Notes: generated from the sequence alone by a model not told the origin. Counted from the stretch's first letter, positions 24,274 through 36,110 are shown. The stretch is 64,000 nucleotides of DNA from Chaetoderma sp. LZ-2023a (GCA_034401795.1 CM067367.1:36486668-36550667); one strand, 5' to 3'. A program made the numbers and translations.

Positions 24274-24591
24274 TTGGTAAGCGTACCGACCGAGCAGTTT
24301 CTGATCCGTTTACACTGGGACAACCACGGTCCAGAAGATCAGGGTAAGTGCTTGCATGGCTTAGTAGATACTGGTGCTAGCACGTCCTTGATTAGAAAGG
24401 ATGTATGGCGTAGCAGCTTAGATGCTAGGCCATTAAAAAGAGCTAAGATGCTCTTAGCGGTAAATGGTTCCCCAATAGAGCTTTTGGGGGAGACACAAAT
24501 CAAATTTAAGAATGCCCGGCCTATTCCTGGTACAGTAGTAGCGAATATGCGGCATAAATGTTTGATTGGTGCGGATGCTTTGCACTTGTGA
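24274..24591 (+). mobile_element. Retropepsin-type protease region
   Basis: Contains the aspartic protease signature LVDTGASTSLI near 24362-24394, a single active-site Asp as in retroviral and gypsy proteases that act as dimers, and a C-terminal LIGADALHL. Confidence 0.85.
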
Positions 24592-24782
24592 AATGCAAAG
24601 ATTGACTATCGGACCAAAGAAGTAGTATGGTTTGGTCAGGTATATCCCTTTAGGTATCCCTATAGGGAACAGACGAGATATGTATATTCTAGTCGTAAGG
24701 AAAAACCGGATATAAAGATATCGACAAAGTTATTGAGGACTTTGCGGATAAATTTGATACGGCTCGTCCAAACACTTTAGGA

Positions 24783-25871
24783 TTGGTCCCCAAAGTGAAG
24801 TGTACGGTACTAACAGGAGATGCGTTTCCTATAAGGCAGAAGGCCTACCGTCTACTGCTTGCCAAGCAATATGTAGTCAAAAACCAAGTGGCTGAGATGC
24901 TGGCAGCGGGCGTCATAAGACCATCATCATCACCCTGGGCGTCACCCATTACTTTAGTCCCTAAGAAGGACAGTGACACTAGGTTTTGTATTGACTATAG
25001 AAAGTTGAATTCCGTATGTCGCAAGGATAGCTATCCATTACCAAACATATCAGATATTTTTGATTCGATGCGCGGCGCAACGATATTTTCTACTATGGAC
25101 TTGAAGTCGGGCTATTGGCAGATACCAATGGACCCCCAAGACATAGAGAAGACAGCGTTCGTCTGCAGTGAAGGTTTGTTTGAATGGATTGGTATGCCGT
25201 TCGGTTTTTGCAACTCAGGTGCCATATTTCAAAGGGCAATGAATGATATTTTCCGAGAATTCGTGGGAAAATATCTGCATGTTTTTGTAGATGACGTAGT
25301 CATATATTCTCGAAATCCAGCTGAACATGCACAGCACTTATGTAAGGTCATGCGTAAGATTCGAGAATATAATCTACAGGTTAAGAAAAAGAAATGCGAT
25401 TTCGCTAGTCCGTCGGTAGATCTGTTAGGTTATCGTATTTCCACACAAGGAGTAGCTCATCAGGCACAGAAGGTCAAGGTCATTAGAGAAATGTCTCCAC
25501 CTCGAGATGTGGGTGAAGTGAAAAGTTTTCTCGGAGCTACAGGTTACTACCGATCCTGTGTACAAGGCTATGCCGAAATTGCAACGCCTTTAATAGAGTT
25601 AACAAAGAAATACACACGTTTTGAATGGGGTGCGGATGAACAGCAAGCGTTCAAGAAATTGCAGAACTTGCTGTGTAGTGAGACGGTTCTCACATATCCG
25701 AATTTGAACGCCCCATATAAATTATATACTGATGCGTCCAGCTATGCGATTGGTGCAATATTGGTGCAGGAAGATGAGAAAGGTATAGAGCGGGTAATAC
25801 AGTATGTAAGCTCTACACTTAAAGATAGTCAGCTTAATTGGCCCGTAATAGAGAAGGAGGCTACGCTGTGA
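24783..25871 (+). mobile_element. Reverse transcriptase and start of RNase H
   Basis: RT motifs appear in order: SPWASPITLVPKKD, RFCIDYRKLN, STMDLKSGYWQIPM, MPFGFCNSGAIFQRAMN, the catalytic FVDDVVIYS, and LLGYRIS. A connection region (GATGYYRSCVQGYA) and the RNase H start LYTDASSYAIGAIL follow. Order and motifs are those of Ty3/gypsy elements. Confidence 0.95.
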
Positions 25872-27784
25872 TCTATGCATTGAAGAATCTCCGACCATAT
25901 CTATTTGGCGCGCAGTTTACCGTGTACACGGACCACAAACCCCTAAAGAGTTTGTTTGTGGGAGAAGTGAAAAACACGAAGGTGCAGCGCTGGGCAGTGC
26001 TGATTGCGGAGTACGGATGTAAGATTGAGTACATCCAAGGCTCGAAGAACATTCGAGCGGACATGTTGTCCAGATTACGTCGTCCAGTGGAGGTCGCCAC
26101 GTTAGACACGGGTGATTATGTCATACCCGAGGTAGACGAAGGTGCGTTACCGCATGTCCCTCTAGAGGCCTATGACATACCCTATGACGAATTGCGTACC
26201 GAGCAGACCACGAAATACCCGGAGTTGTTCAAGAACACACCGGAGGAATATATGGTCAAAAACGGTATTTTGTATTCTTTAGTGATACCATCAGCGTTGG
26301 ACGCTGAGTACCCCAGAATCATGTTACCTACCCTGTTCAGTGAGAAAGTGCTCCGGATGGCTCATGAACGAGCCGGTCACCAAGGTCTGCAGAAGACCAT
26401 CGGTATGGTACGGGATTCTTTTGTGTGGACGTCTTTAAGGAAAGACGTGGTACATATGCTGGAGATGGGTACGACGTGCCAGGTCAACCGACCTGTCACT
26501 ACTCGACCGAAGTATAGCGAGATGCCCATGGCCAATTATCCGAGTCAGATAATTGGTATGGATTTGATTGGTCCGCTATTAGAGTCGAGTCAGGGTAACA
26601 TGTATATAATGACGATAATTGATCACTGCTCTGCCTGGGCAGAGGCATATCCAATTCCGGCTAAGACGGCTCAGAATGTTGAAGACAAGTTCTTCAATGA
26701 GTACGTCGCTCGTCATGGTGTCCCTGAGATTTTGATAACGGATCAGGGCAAAGAATTTTGTTCCAATTCTCTGGAAGAACAATTTCGGGAGCACGGTATC
26801 GATCATAGACGATCGAGTCCATACCATCCGCAAACAAACGGACGTACCGAGAGGTTCAATCGAACTCTTAAGGAGTTGATTCAGAAAGGGGTGAATAACG
26901 AGTCTAGTAATTGGGAAGATGAGTTGGGTGCAGCTTTGACAGCGTACCGCAGTACTCGTCATTCCACGACTGGATATACGCCATTTTATTTGACGTATGG
27001 TCGACGAGCAAGGATTCCGTTTGCTATTCCAATCGATGCTTCGCAGGATCTTGGTGAGAGACTGACGAGTCTCAATAATGCCTTGCTGCGTGCTCGTGAG
27101 GAAACGGCTAAGTCTAGGGAGATTCACCGGGAACAAATTAATAGGCGTGCGAACGCTGGGGAGTACAAGGTTGGCGATTCGGTGGTCGTAAAGGCTGAGG
27201 AGAGGATGAAGTTGACCTCTCGCAGTGACCCCGAGTACGAGATCTTTAAGATCAATGGACCAGTAGCCCATGTCCGACATCAATGGTCTGGGAAGGTACG
27301 CGTACTTAATATCTCTAAGTTGCATGTAGTCGACTCAGAAATGTGTTGGGACAAGATACGCGCACACCCTATTCGTAACACTGCCAAAGGTACGAAAGCC
27401 AGCCATCACCCTAGAATGATGATACGCGAGTCCAAACCTTTGCCGGTAAACGACTCTGATGCGACATCGAGTAAGCGAGCTCATAGGAAGCGGCCAGCTT
27501 CTGCGGAAGAGCCAAGGGTGCGCAAGGTGGGTAAGATAGTTGATATAGATATAGATCAACCTAGTATGAGTCAGATTCGAAACCATGAGTCAACGAGTGA
27601 AACCATCATAGCTCCCCGTACTATGGTGATGGACACTTCGGAGGGTGTACCAGAAACCGTCACTGAGCCAATGGAAACGATTCCATCGCATCCCTACTTT
27701 CTGCGCAAGCGCAGGCTTGTTCCTGAAGTCCAATCAGACCCTAAGAGACTCAGTTTGGCCGTGTTTCATACGATGACTTCATGA
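25838..27784 (+). mobile_element. RNase H remainder and integrase
   Basis: RNase H continues with FTVYTDHKPLKSLF and NIRADMLSRL. The integrase follows with an HxxxH N-terminal finger (MAHERAGHQGL), the DDE core (GMDLIGPL, ILITDQGKEF, PQTNGRTERFNRTL), and a C-terminal domain of GPY/F type (GDSVVVK to NISKLHVV). The tail beyond 27330 is basic and low in recognisable motifs; I saw no chromodomain. Confidence 0.95.
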
Positions 27785-27952
27785 GTCGTGTTGAAGCAGT
27801 TATAAGGCGACGTAGCCAGAGGAAAGTTTAATCTCTGCCTAAAAGCAGTACTGACAACATTGTTTTGCTAGATCGCATTAATATACCTCGCGATAACATA
27901 GCGTCAGTAATAAGTACAGATTGTACCGGATAACTACAGAACAGCAGTGAAT

Positions 27953-28426
27953 ATGAGCTCTGCGGTGCTTCGTGTGCATAGACTCACTCGGTTTGCGGTA
28001 GTCCCAACTCGAGGGTCGAGATTCGCCGCTGGGTGTGATTTGTATAGTGCTTACGACTATCAGATCCCAGCCAGAGGCCGAATGGTTGTACGGACGGACC
28101 TGCGGATTGCTATCCCGGGGAGATGTTACGGACGAATAGCCCCGCGATCGGGATTGGCCATTAATCATAGCGTGGATGTGGGAGCTGGGGTGATTGACCC
28201 GGATTACAGGGGCAATTTGGGTATTGTCCTGATTAACTTTGGTAGTCGCAGCTTTCCCGTAAGTAGGGGAGATCGTGTTGCGCAGCTGATTATGGAGAGG
28301 ATGGTCATACCCAGGATACGCGAATGCGCGACGTTGGAATCAACTGAACGGGGTGGTTGCGGGTTCGGTTCCACGGGGATAAATAGATCGATAAGACCCA
28401 TGTGCCATGTATTGTCAGTATCCTGA
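27953..28426 (+). mobile_element. dUTPase downstream of integrase
   Basis: About 157 residues with all five motifs of the trimeric dUTPase family: AAGCDLYSAYD, GRIAPRSGLA, GVIDPDYRGNLGIVLINFG, RGDRVAQLIMER and GGCGFGSTG. The ATG at 27953 (MSSAVLRV) is the likeliest start. The enzyme hydrolyses dUTP to dUMP, limiting uracil in cDNA made in cells with high dUTP. dUTPases are known in some retroviruses and some LTR elements; a separate unit after integrase is not the usual place. Confidence 0.93.
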
Positions 28427-29206
28427 CTAACTCCACGGATAGCAATTGCAATATTCAACTGTCCGAGTCCAGTGACACCACTAGTAAGTTATTTGCCAAT
28501 AAGAAAATTGGCGTGGTTTTGCAAACCTTCGGTGAGACTATGGAGATCCACTGTGACGGACAACTGACTGACCGGTGCACTGTGGAGAATGGTGTGTATG
28601 CTTTGATGTCGGGTGAGTGTGGATATAGTGGTAAAGGGTGGCAATTCGAGCCAGTACTGTCTTATAGTCGGACATACACTTGAGTGAGTTTGGCCCTTGA
28701 AATGCCCCATTTGGATGTCGCCGGAGTTCTAAATGCATCCAGAATTGTTAGTCAATTAAAGGTCCAAGATTGGAACCATTTGCATAAGACTAAGTACGTG
28801 CCGCTAGCACCATTATCTGCGGTCGACCCAGCGATGGTTGATGGCATGGGAGTACTGTCATTTACCTCATACACGACAGGCTCCTTCGTAGTGATTATAG
28901 TGATTTTTATTGTGTTGTATAAGTGTGGAATTGTTTCACGCATGTGGTCCATGGATTAAGTGTAAGCCACATGCGGCCCACAGACCACATGCGGTCCATA
29001 TAAGTGTGCCACGGATTATTCAGGACCAGCAGTTCCAGAGACCTGCAGCCCTACCGGAGCCGCTGTGTTTGTCAGCCGGGTCGTCACCTAACGCTACTGA
29101 CAGGACTGTGATCGACCCGACGGCTGATGACTGGATAGACGTGGAGGTGACCAGGGACACTAACATCAGTGTACAGTATGAGGACATACATTGTAGCACG
29201 TACTAA
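28402..29206 (+). mobile_element. Accessory region with a membrane segment (env-like?)
   Basis: Short frames follow the dUTPase. One part has several cysteines (IHCDGQLTDRC, GECGYSG). A later part holds a hydrophobic stretch VVIIVIFIVLYKCGI (28890-28934) followed by basic and aromatic residues, like the anchor of a small type I membrane protein. The position after pol suggests a remnant envelope or accessory gene, but no fusion peptide, furin site or family match was seen. Function unresolved. Confidence 0.45.
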
Positions 29207-29615
29207 GTATTAGTGCCATGTTTGCGTATGTATTCCTCATTCCTAAGCATGGATTCCAAGGATATTTCTTATTCATAGCACAGACTTTATTATTGTGCCT
29301 CGTATAGATTGTTTATTGCATGTATTGTGGATGTCGATATGACCGTATATATGACCTGTAATGAGTTGACTGTAGGATTAGGATTTGTAGTTATTATATT
29401 GTTTTAGCATTGTTTTGTTTGGTTGACAATGTTTTATCTTCATAATAGGTTTCTATTGTTGCAATGTGTTAACGTAGAGATATGTTGTCGTGCGTGATGT
29501 CCGTTCTGGGTAGCCCTGGTATAGTGTGGTTTGGTTGTTGATAGTGCACAACGAGTTAATTGTCGCTCTCTTAAGGCCTTAAGAGATGGTTAATTAACTT
29601 CGGTTGAGGGGCATG
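29207..29615 (+). mobile_element. 3' non-coding part of the LTR element
   Basis: No coding signal. It ends in GAGGGGCATG directly before the 3' LTR, the expected place of the polypurine tract, though the tract is short. TCTTAAGGCCTTAAGAG near 29570-29586 is a small palindrome. Confidence 0.6.
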
Positions 29616-31330
29616 TGTAGATATCGGATCGTCTTATGGGAAGTCATGACCCCGTTAGACGTCTTATATTTGCGAGTAAGACCTCAGTGAAATTCATATT
29701 TGAAAATACCAGGTGAGCTAATGAACTGAATGATAATATAGTGTCAAGTAGATAGTAGTAGAAAGATGCACTGGTTGAATTTGACCAGTGCTAGTGATAC
29801 AGTTTCGCAGAAATAGAATAGAAACTATATCGAAACTGTAGCAATATATTCATACCAATAGGTTAGAAATTGGAATAGATTGAAACAGGACCAACGGTTC
29901 TGGGTTGGTGATATCTGTCAATAGCTGAAGATAAAAGTTGTTGCTGTGGGATCGGCACACACTTTTATAATGTTCAGCAGTCGTTTCTGTCGTCAGTTTA
30001 GTAAATATTCGAGTGATAAGAATCAATGGAAATCGAGAGAGATTATAGGAAATTATAGGTGACAGACTGACATGTAGTTGTTGACGGTCGGCATTCCGAC
30101 TCCCTTAAGCAAGTACAACAACACCAGCTGGCAATGAGATCATATAGCTCATGTGCTTATTAACGTTAGTTTCCTACAGGCTTATCCAAGATAGGCAAGG
30201 GACAGGACAGAGGCATTGTAGCGTCCTGTAGGAATTAATAACACAATCGAAATTTGTATATCAACTTTATGTCAATCAAAGAAAGGCATGCTACAACAAC
30301 ACATTCCGTAATGTTGTTAGTTAGCTGACAGATCGCATCAAATCAGAACCAGCTAGAACCGCTTTGCCAGAGTTAGGGTGTAGATATATCGGGTTTAGTA
30401 ATGAATCCCTAGAAGAGAAGCCCAGAGTTTGATTGGCCGAGATGACGTCATAATCAATGAGCATCTAGTCAAACTCTGTGGTAGAGAAACAAAGGGAACA
30501 AGGTTTCAAAGTAAAATCAAGAGATAGGCGAGCAGGGATTGGTCAGGAGGATCAACAAGAGTAGGTACAAACTTCTAGGAAGAGATAAGCAGAGGTTGAT
30601 TGGAGGCAAGAATGATGCGGGCCAATCAAACGGTGGTTATATCTACCTAGAAGGATGAAAGGAACAGAAACTATATATTACGATATATATAGATCTATAT
30701 ATCGTAATATGTATAGAAGTTAGGAAAATATGAAGGATATTTAATAGGCACTTTGTCTATTGAAAGTTTAATCTTCACCATCTGTGATTCCAAAGCAGAC
30801 GTTGCTTTGTCAGTAGTGAGTCCGAGTAAATTGAGTCGTTGTTACGTTAGGCTAGCTAGATAGCATATCGACCATAGTGTTGAGAGTAATCGGTAGCCGT
30901 AAGTTAGTCAAAGTCAGAATTGAATAGTTTAGAGTAGGACCGTAATTATGATAAACAGTATTGTTAATATAAAGTATAATCTATTTTCTGTGACAGTAAA
31001 AGTCACCATTGATACTTAAAGTTATTGTACAGTTAACTATAGAAATAAAATTATCCCCTTGTAAAATGCAAGGCACTAGTTCGGTTGTTCTTTAGAAAGC
31101 TCCTAAGAAGTACGGAGAAACACCGTGCCTTACTAAGAATCTTCAAGAAGTCAGATCAGGCCCAGTTACTTAAAATATCTTCATCCCATCTTTGAAGAGG
31201 CGAGCGGTAACTATACGACTGCAGCGGCGAGAAGATTGATTGTCGCAGCAATCATCAACATCATAAGTCTTCTCGAAGTTGTAGCCGTGAGCGTATAAAT
31301 AATTTAGGAAAGTGGTATCGAAAATCTTCA
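29616..31330 (+). repeat. 3' LTR
   Basis: The same length as the 5' LTR (offset 8972) with about 15 base differences by eye. AATAAA at 31044-31049 is the likely poly(A) signal. It is followed by the second ATGT target copy at 31331-31334. Confidence 0.95.
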
Positions 31331-32315
31331 ATGTGATTTCAAGGGTACATACTTTCGACGTTCCAACGCACGTGCCGCTTAGGTGATGTCAACAAATCAT
31401 GTGTCATTAAATAGATACAGTATCTTTGCACCACAAGTGTAAATTTTAAAAAGATGTGCCTAGTACATGTGATTATTTTATGCATTTTGATGTCAGTGTA
31501 GTGAAAAACATGTATTTTCAATATTACTTTTTTTACCCATGACAAAAATACTGATAACTCGGAAGGAAATTACACCAATCAATCCAGTTTTTGCGTCCAA
31601 CGACATCTGCCAGTTACTGTCCTGAGTAGCACAGCAGGCCCGTTGCCATAGCAATAATTTCTTTCTCCCGAAGCGTGGAGCTGGCATGGGGTGCTTATGT
31701 AGTTTTCAGATCTAGATTGGTTTTTCTCTACCCGCAATGGCAATTCAAATCGGCCTTAGTTACAATATACGGTATAAAATTCAATAATCTTTTTTCTATT
31801 TTCCGGAGGCAAAACATTTATGTTCATTTTCAATACCACATTTACCCATTTGCAAACGAAAAACCGAAAGATTTTAGCTTTTTTAATGTTTTGGCTGAAA
31901 TTTGCTGCCACCCGGTTATCACGAAAAGCGGAATATAACCTAATCTGGATTTACAACTATAAATTCAGTTCTGTGTTTTTATCAGACCCGTTTAAGGCAT
32001 TATTGTCAGTGACAGACTCTCCTTTGCTCAAATCATAAAAATTACATCGATTCACCACCTCATTAGAGTTTAAATTACGCGATTACATCGCCCTTGAAAA
32101 CACATGACGCAATACTGACATTGCATCTGTAGACCAGGTAGTGGATATTTATAAGCAGTAAGTTTATTTTAAGTTTTATTTTTATTTTTATTCATGTTTT
32201 ATTTCAGTGAATGTGTGTTAGTTACCAAATTGACAAAATGTGTTGATAAAATTACTAGTCTTATATTAAATCGGCGAAAATGTGCTTACACCCTCGAAAC
32301 CCCATTACCCGATGA

Positions 32316-32390
32316 TACCTTTCATTATGACGCAACAATACTAATCTGCAAATACGGCAATCAACATTATCGATTTGAAATGGATTACTC
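32316..32390 (+). repeat. Dispersed repeat R, right-hand piece
   Basis: CATTATGACGCAACAATA and GGCAATCAACATTATCGATT match 548-620. This is the continuation of copy B after the nested insertions. Confidence 0.65.
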
Positions 32391-32439
32391 ATAGCATACC
32401 CTCGTCTGTCTAATGGATGAATCCTATAGGCATTTATCT

Positions 32440-32640
32440 GTCAAGCATAAGACGTCAAAATCAATTACATCACCCGTAGGCTGTCGTCACAATGATAATC
32501 GGCAGAACTTATACTCCATCATAAAGCTGGAATAGTCCGTCAGGTTGTAGGAATTGAATACCTTTGATGGATTTACTATTTAGTAAATATTCTATTGAAT
32601 AATTTGGCAGAGCCTGCTTACGGCATAGGCGATCTAGGCA
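32440..32640 (+). mobile_element. MITE type 2 fragment, eroded
   Basis: The left end (CTGTCAAGCATAAGACGTCA), TGTAGGAATTGAA and TTTACTATTTAGTAAATATT are recognisable. The hairpin arms are nearly gone. Confidence 0.5.
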
Positions 32641-32697
32641 CTGCCATAGACTAATTATATATATATATATATATGATTATATAATTAGTCTATGGCA
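32641..32697. repeat. Palindrome with TA-repeat loop
   Basis: TGCCATAGACTAATTATATA and its complement TATATAATTAGTCTATGGCA flank a run of TA. It could form a cruciform or hairpin with ~20 bp arms. It lies at the end of the eroded MITE. Confidence 0.85.
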
Positions 32698-32719
32698 CTG
32701 TCTAGGGCGTCAGATTTTA

Positions 32720-34610
32720 GGGAGCGCCAAAAAGGGAGCAAGAGAGCATCTCACCACCCAAATTACATGTGTCTTTAAGAGATTAAGAATTTGTTTAATG
32801 TGGCATGCAGTCGTAGACTCGTAGGCCTTTACTTCTGCTTTATTTAACATTCAATGTAAACTTCGACAAACCTTTATATTCAAACCAAAGTAGCTGATAA
32901 TATTCTTTCATGTAATGGAAATTATGCATGAAACCACGTAGAAGTTTCATAGATTGTATATGTTAAAATGGATAACCTTAGTTTGAACAATACGGTATGA
33001 CAACACCTTTGATGGACCACATGTATTGTTTATGAATCTCTATATAGGCTATAAAAATAATATTGAACTTGTATCATCTTGGTTACAATAATTATGTGCC
33101 TTTTCGCATTGTGTCATGTGACCTATTGCGTATGTGTACACATTCCCAAGAAAATAACCACAACAATAAACGCCTACATCCGATAACAAGTGTTCTTCCT
33201 CTTCAAATGATACCCTCATGCATGAGACTGGGACTGACCCCTAAACAATGTGTTGTTGTAGTACGTGCAGGTCTTGGAGTATGTGGATATGTGGCGTATA
33301 TACATGGACAACTGATAGGGATATGTGCAAATTGTAACACAACTCATTATACTCATATTTCCTTGTGTGATTGATTCCTAGATATCAACTTCAATTTGCC
33401 ATATACGACGATTGATAATGGGCGGAAATTCAATCCAATTAACGTTTAAATAGAAGATTAGAACATAGTGAGGTAATAAAGATGTTTTTCTCCAATATTA
33501 TGTGGCAGACTTCTGGTATCCAGAGAATACAATATCCGGATCACATTTTTAGCAAAATATCAGAATCAAAAAGTGTGAAAACATTGCGTGGCAGAGGTAT
33601 CCACTATAAGCTACAGGCTACGTTGCGCCCTTCTAGTTTCATTTGGGCCTAATTCCATATGGGCCAAAGAGAAAACTTGAAAAGAAATCGAGATTTGGAC
33701 AATAGCCATACGTCCAGGTCCGAATTACCACGTTAGGGCATGACTAGCCAAACTAAGCAATGTATCTAGGGCCTACAAAATTTAGGGAATCCTACAACAG
33801 CTAGGGAGGGGGTAGGTGGCTACGAAGTTTGAAGAAGATATGAACAATAAATCTGTATTGACACCCCTGGCCCTATGACTGTTTTCCATATCTTCCTTAC
33901 TTCATAGGGCGGGTTAATGATGAATGCTCCGTAATGCGGCTTGTCCTACATATCGTATTTGATAGCTGTCCAAATCAGATTTTTATAACTCTTTAATGGC
34001 CAAATTTTGTCAAAATATTCAAATTATTTCAATTTCAGTGCCAATATGCAGGCCAAGAGAAGACTATTTAGAGAGGAGATTGGCTCTGAGAGCATCTATG
34101 TTGCACAATTTTGTTGGAGATTCCTTTCAGTGAGCCAGTCCACTCAGCAGCGTGGTGAGGTGGTGGGTGGGTGGGGTGGGACAGTTGCCTGGTTGACAGG
34201 CTCAGGGCGGCATTAAATTCCTAACCAGTGACAAAAAATGTAATAATCTAATAATCAACTAATGTTTCATAATTGTCTCCGAAATGCACGACAGGCCATC
34301 TGACAGCATCCAGACTTTAAAGTTTTGTGGGAGAGAACCAAAACCCCGGTTTTTGTTTGTCTATAACACCCAGTCACCCTCTGCCAGTCTGGTTCAGAAG
34401 TGTCTAGGTCCTACGAAGCCATTAATTCGCCACTGCATACTTCACTCTAGATATGCTTGAAAGGCGTCATAGAGCATATGAATTTCAACATTTCCCGGGA
34501 GCATCCACCCCCCCCCCCCATCCCAGACACCATATTTTCAGGGAGATACCCCTCTCAGACACACCCTCAGATTCAGCCTTTGTCTAGGGCACCATGAACC
34601 CTAGAGTTGG
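32720..34610. other. Nearly 1.9 kb without a supported gene
   Basis: An open frame at 33063-33374 (103 codons) has no recognisable motif. The dispersed GGCCAAGAGAAGACTATTTA block lies near 34050-34070. A run of C lies near 34509-34518. Nothing else seen. Confidence 0.5.
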
Positions 34611-34611
34611 C

Positions 34612-34735
34612 CCTGTATTTTCAAACTAATTTGAATGGGCGCTGTTGATCGATCGATCCCAGCGCGGTCAAAGCGTGGGCGGAGCTTAGTTGGAAATGGG
34701 CGGGGCGTAGCTAAAATTGGATTCATCCATTGAAA
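34612..34735 (+). mobile_element. MITE type 1 fragment
   Basis: TTTTCAAACTAATTTGAATG and GGGCGCTGTTG jump directly to GATCGATCGATCCCAGCG and the right block GGGCGGGGCGTAGCTAAAAT, so the centre is deleted. Confidence 0.7.
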
Positions 34736-34904
34736 GAAAACATCCAGGTGGCAATCCTAGTTCCATATTGAATACTGGCAATGAATACTGCCAATGATAT
34801 GCCCTGTATCGAAAAAGTCATATGCGCTTGAATCTACTAGGCGTCGTTGCTTAGAAACCAGTTTATTGGCAAGCTGTGTGCTATCAACATAGATTTAAAG
34901 AATT

Positions 34905-35248
34905 GACCTTTCCCGTGTTAGCTATGCTCCGCCCATCACTAGCTAAGCTCCACCCACACCTCGCTCGTGTTGGGATCGATCGATGCCTGAATTCCCTGAC
35001 TATCAATCTCCAGAAAAACTTTTACAGGTAAGCTGTTAAATATTTTATGGCAGCAACAGCGCACAGCCAAATTAGATTCAAAATATTAAACAGAATGTGT
35101 ATTAAATGGTATAGACATACAATTTGTACAACGTTTCAGAATATTAGGCGTTAAAGGCGGGCTATATCGAGTCATTCATGACGTCATGTAGTTGGTTATG
35201 ACGTCATATGATGGATGGATGAACTTGGAAAGGTCAATTGCTAGATCA
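34905..35248 (-). mobile_element. Hairpin MITE, type 1, with clear TIRs
   Basis: The left terminus AATTGACCTTTCC and right terminus GGAAAGGTCAATT are exact inverted repeats. GCTAAGCTCCACCCACACCT, a partial hairpin, TTATTAAATGGTA-type sequence, and GGTTATGACGTCATATGATG lie between. Confidence 0.88.
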
Positions 35249-35794
35249 ATCCTGGCGGCCTAGGATGTGTAACATCGAAGTAGTTTTTACCTAGATTATA
35301 AACCCAATATTTATAGACCTAAATATAGATTTCCGGTTGTTGATCGATCTCGTCAGTTTTATCAGAGAATATTAGAACGTTGCCAAAATCTTTTTTTCTT
35401 AATAATTGTAACAGTCATTCAAGTAAATTATCAGATTAAATACCGAACCCTAATTTGCTGACGCTAAAAATATCAAATTCAAACTGTTGAGATGCACGAA
35501 AACAGGAGACCTGGCACCTTTTCAACATGTCAATAGCAATGTGCAAAGCTGTCTGCGGTCTACAACAGACACCGCAAAACACTTGTATAAAGAGAGGGCT
35601 CCGGTATCATATCGAGTGGGCGTATGTTAGTATGATGCCTAAACGCTGGCCAGCCCAAATTAAAGTGGACACTGGCCATCCGAAACAAAATGCGACCGCT
35701 AGAAGACAATGATGCAAAGCTGCACATGTGTAACATGAGTAGGTCCCAGGGTTTTTTGTGAATTATTCATATAAGTCAAGCAAGGCATGGCAAT
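35249..35794. other. No gene seen
   Basis: Only short frames; nothing recognised. Confidence 0.5.
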
Positions 35795-36110
35795 GGAGAG
35801 ATCTGATCTGTCACTCAAGTATTTGCCGTTATGATCAATTACGTTACTAGTTAATTGCCGTAACAATTAGTAGTCATAGTTCAGTCAAGAAAAGCTGTCC
35901 TGAAAGTGTACGCAATGTATAGCCTTGATGGAATTAACATTTTAATAAACATTCTGTCGAATATATTGAAACTAATCTGACCGGACAGAGTTGGGGGGGG
36001 GGGGGGGGCGGGGTTGGCTGGCCGGCAGTTGCCAGTTAAATTGGTTTCATAATATTTAACAGCTTACCTGTATAATTCACTTTTGATATATGGATTTTGA
36101 GACTGTATGT
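35795..36110 (+). mobile_element. Hairpin MITE, type 2, loop replaced by poly-G
   Basis: The left end GATCTGATCTGTCACTCAAG, then CATTCTGTCGAATATATTGA, a run of G near 35993-36008 where the hairpin loop should be, then GCCAGTTAAATTGGTTTCAT and AACAGCTTACCTGTATA. The right end is lost. Confidence 0.7.

Larger units (their letters stand above)
20644..31330 (+). mobile_element. Gypsy-type (Ty3/Metaviridae) LTR retrotransposon with dUTPase
   Basis: A 10,687 bp element with two 1715 bp LTRs, a 4 bp target duplication ATGT (20640-20643 and 31331-31334), a primer-binding-like TGG one base after the 5' LTR, and the order gag, protease, RT, RNase H, integrase. Integrase after RNase H is the gypsy order. 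A dUTPase and a short region with a hydrophobic segment follow. The LTRs differ at about 15 positions by eye (just under 1%) with no gaps noticed, so it inserted recently. It looks nearly whole, with perhaps four or five interruptions, and is treated as a fossil. Confidence 0.95.
20618..32311. mobile_element. Probable ~1 kb TIR DNA transposon split by the LTR element
   Basis: The left end CAGTAAGGTGTTTTCGGGGG (20618) pairs imperfectly with the complement of ACCCTCGAAACCCCATTACC (32290-32309): about 16 of 21 positions agree. Both ends sit where the match to repeat R copy A breaks off and resumes. Without the LTR element the unit is about 1 kb (20618-20643 plus 31335-32311). Its short frames on both strands show no transposase motif, so it may be non-autonomous. 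Inferred from TIRs and flank comparison. Confidence 0.5.

Noticed and set aside
26579-27325. 248-codon minus-strand frame
   Set aside because: Antisense shadow of the integrase region with no motif of its own.
20644-31330. Reading the two 1.7 kb identical blocks as a segmental duplication
   Set aside because: They have LTR structure: target duplication, primer-site-like TGG, gag-pol between them.
32140-32215. TTTTATTTTATTTCAG-like stretch as a splice acceptor of a host exon
   Set aside because: No coding exon follows; it lies in the probable ~1 kb transposon.
33063-33374. 103-codon frame
   Set aside because: No recognisable domain, and length is within chance for AT-rich non-coding DNA of this size.
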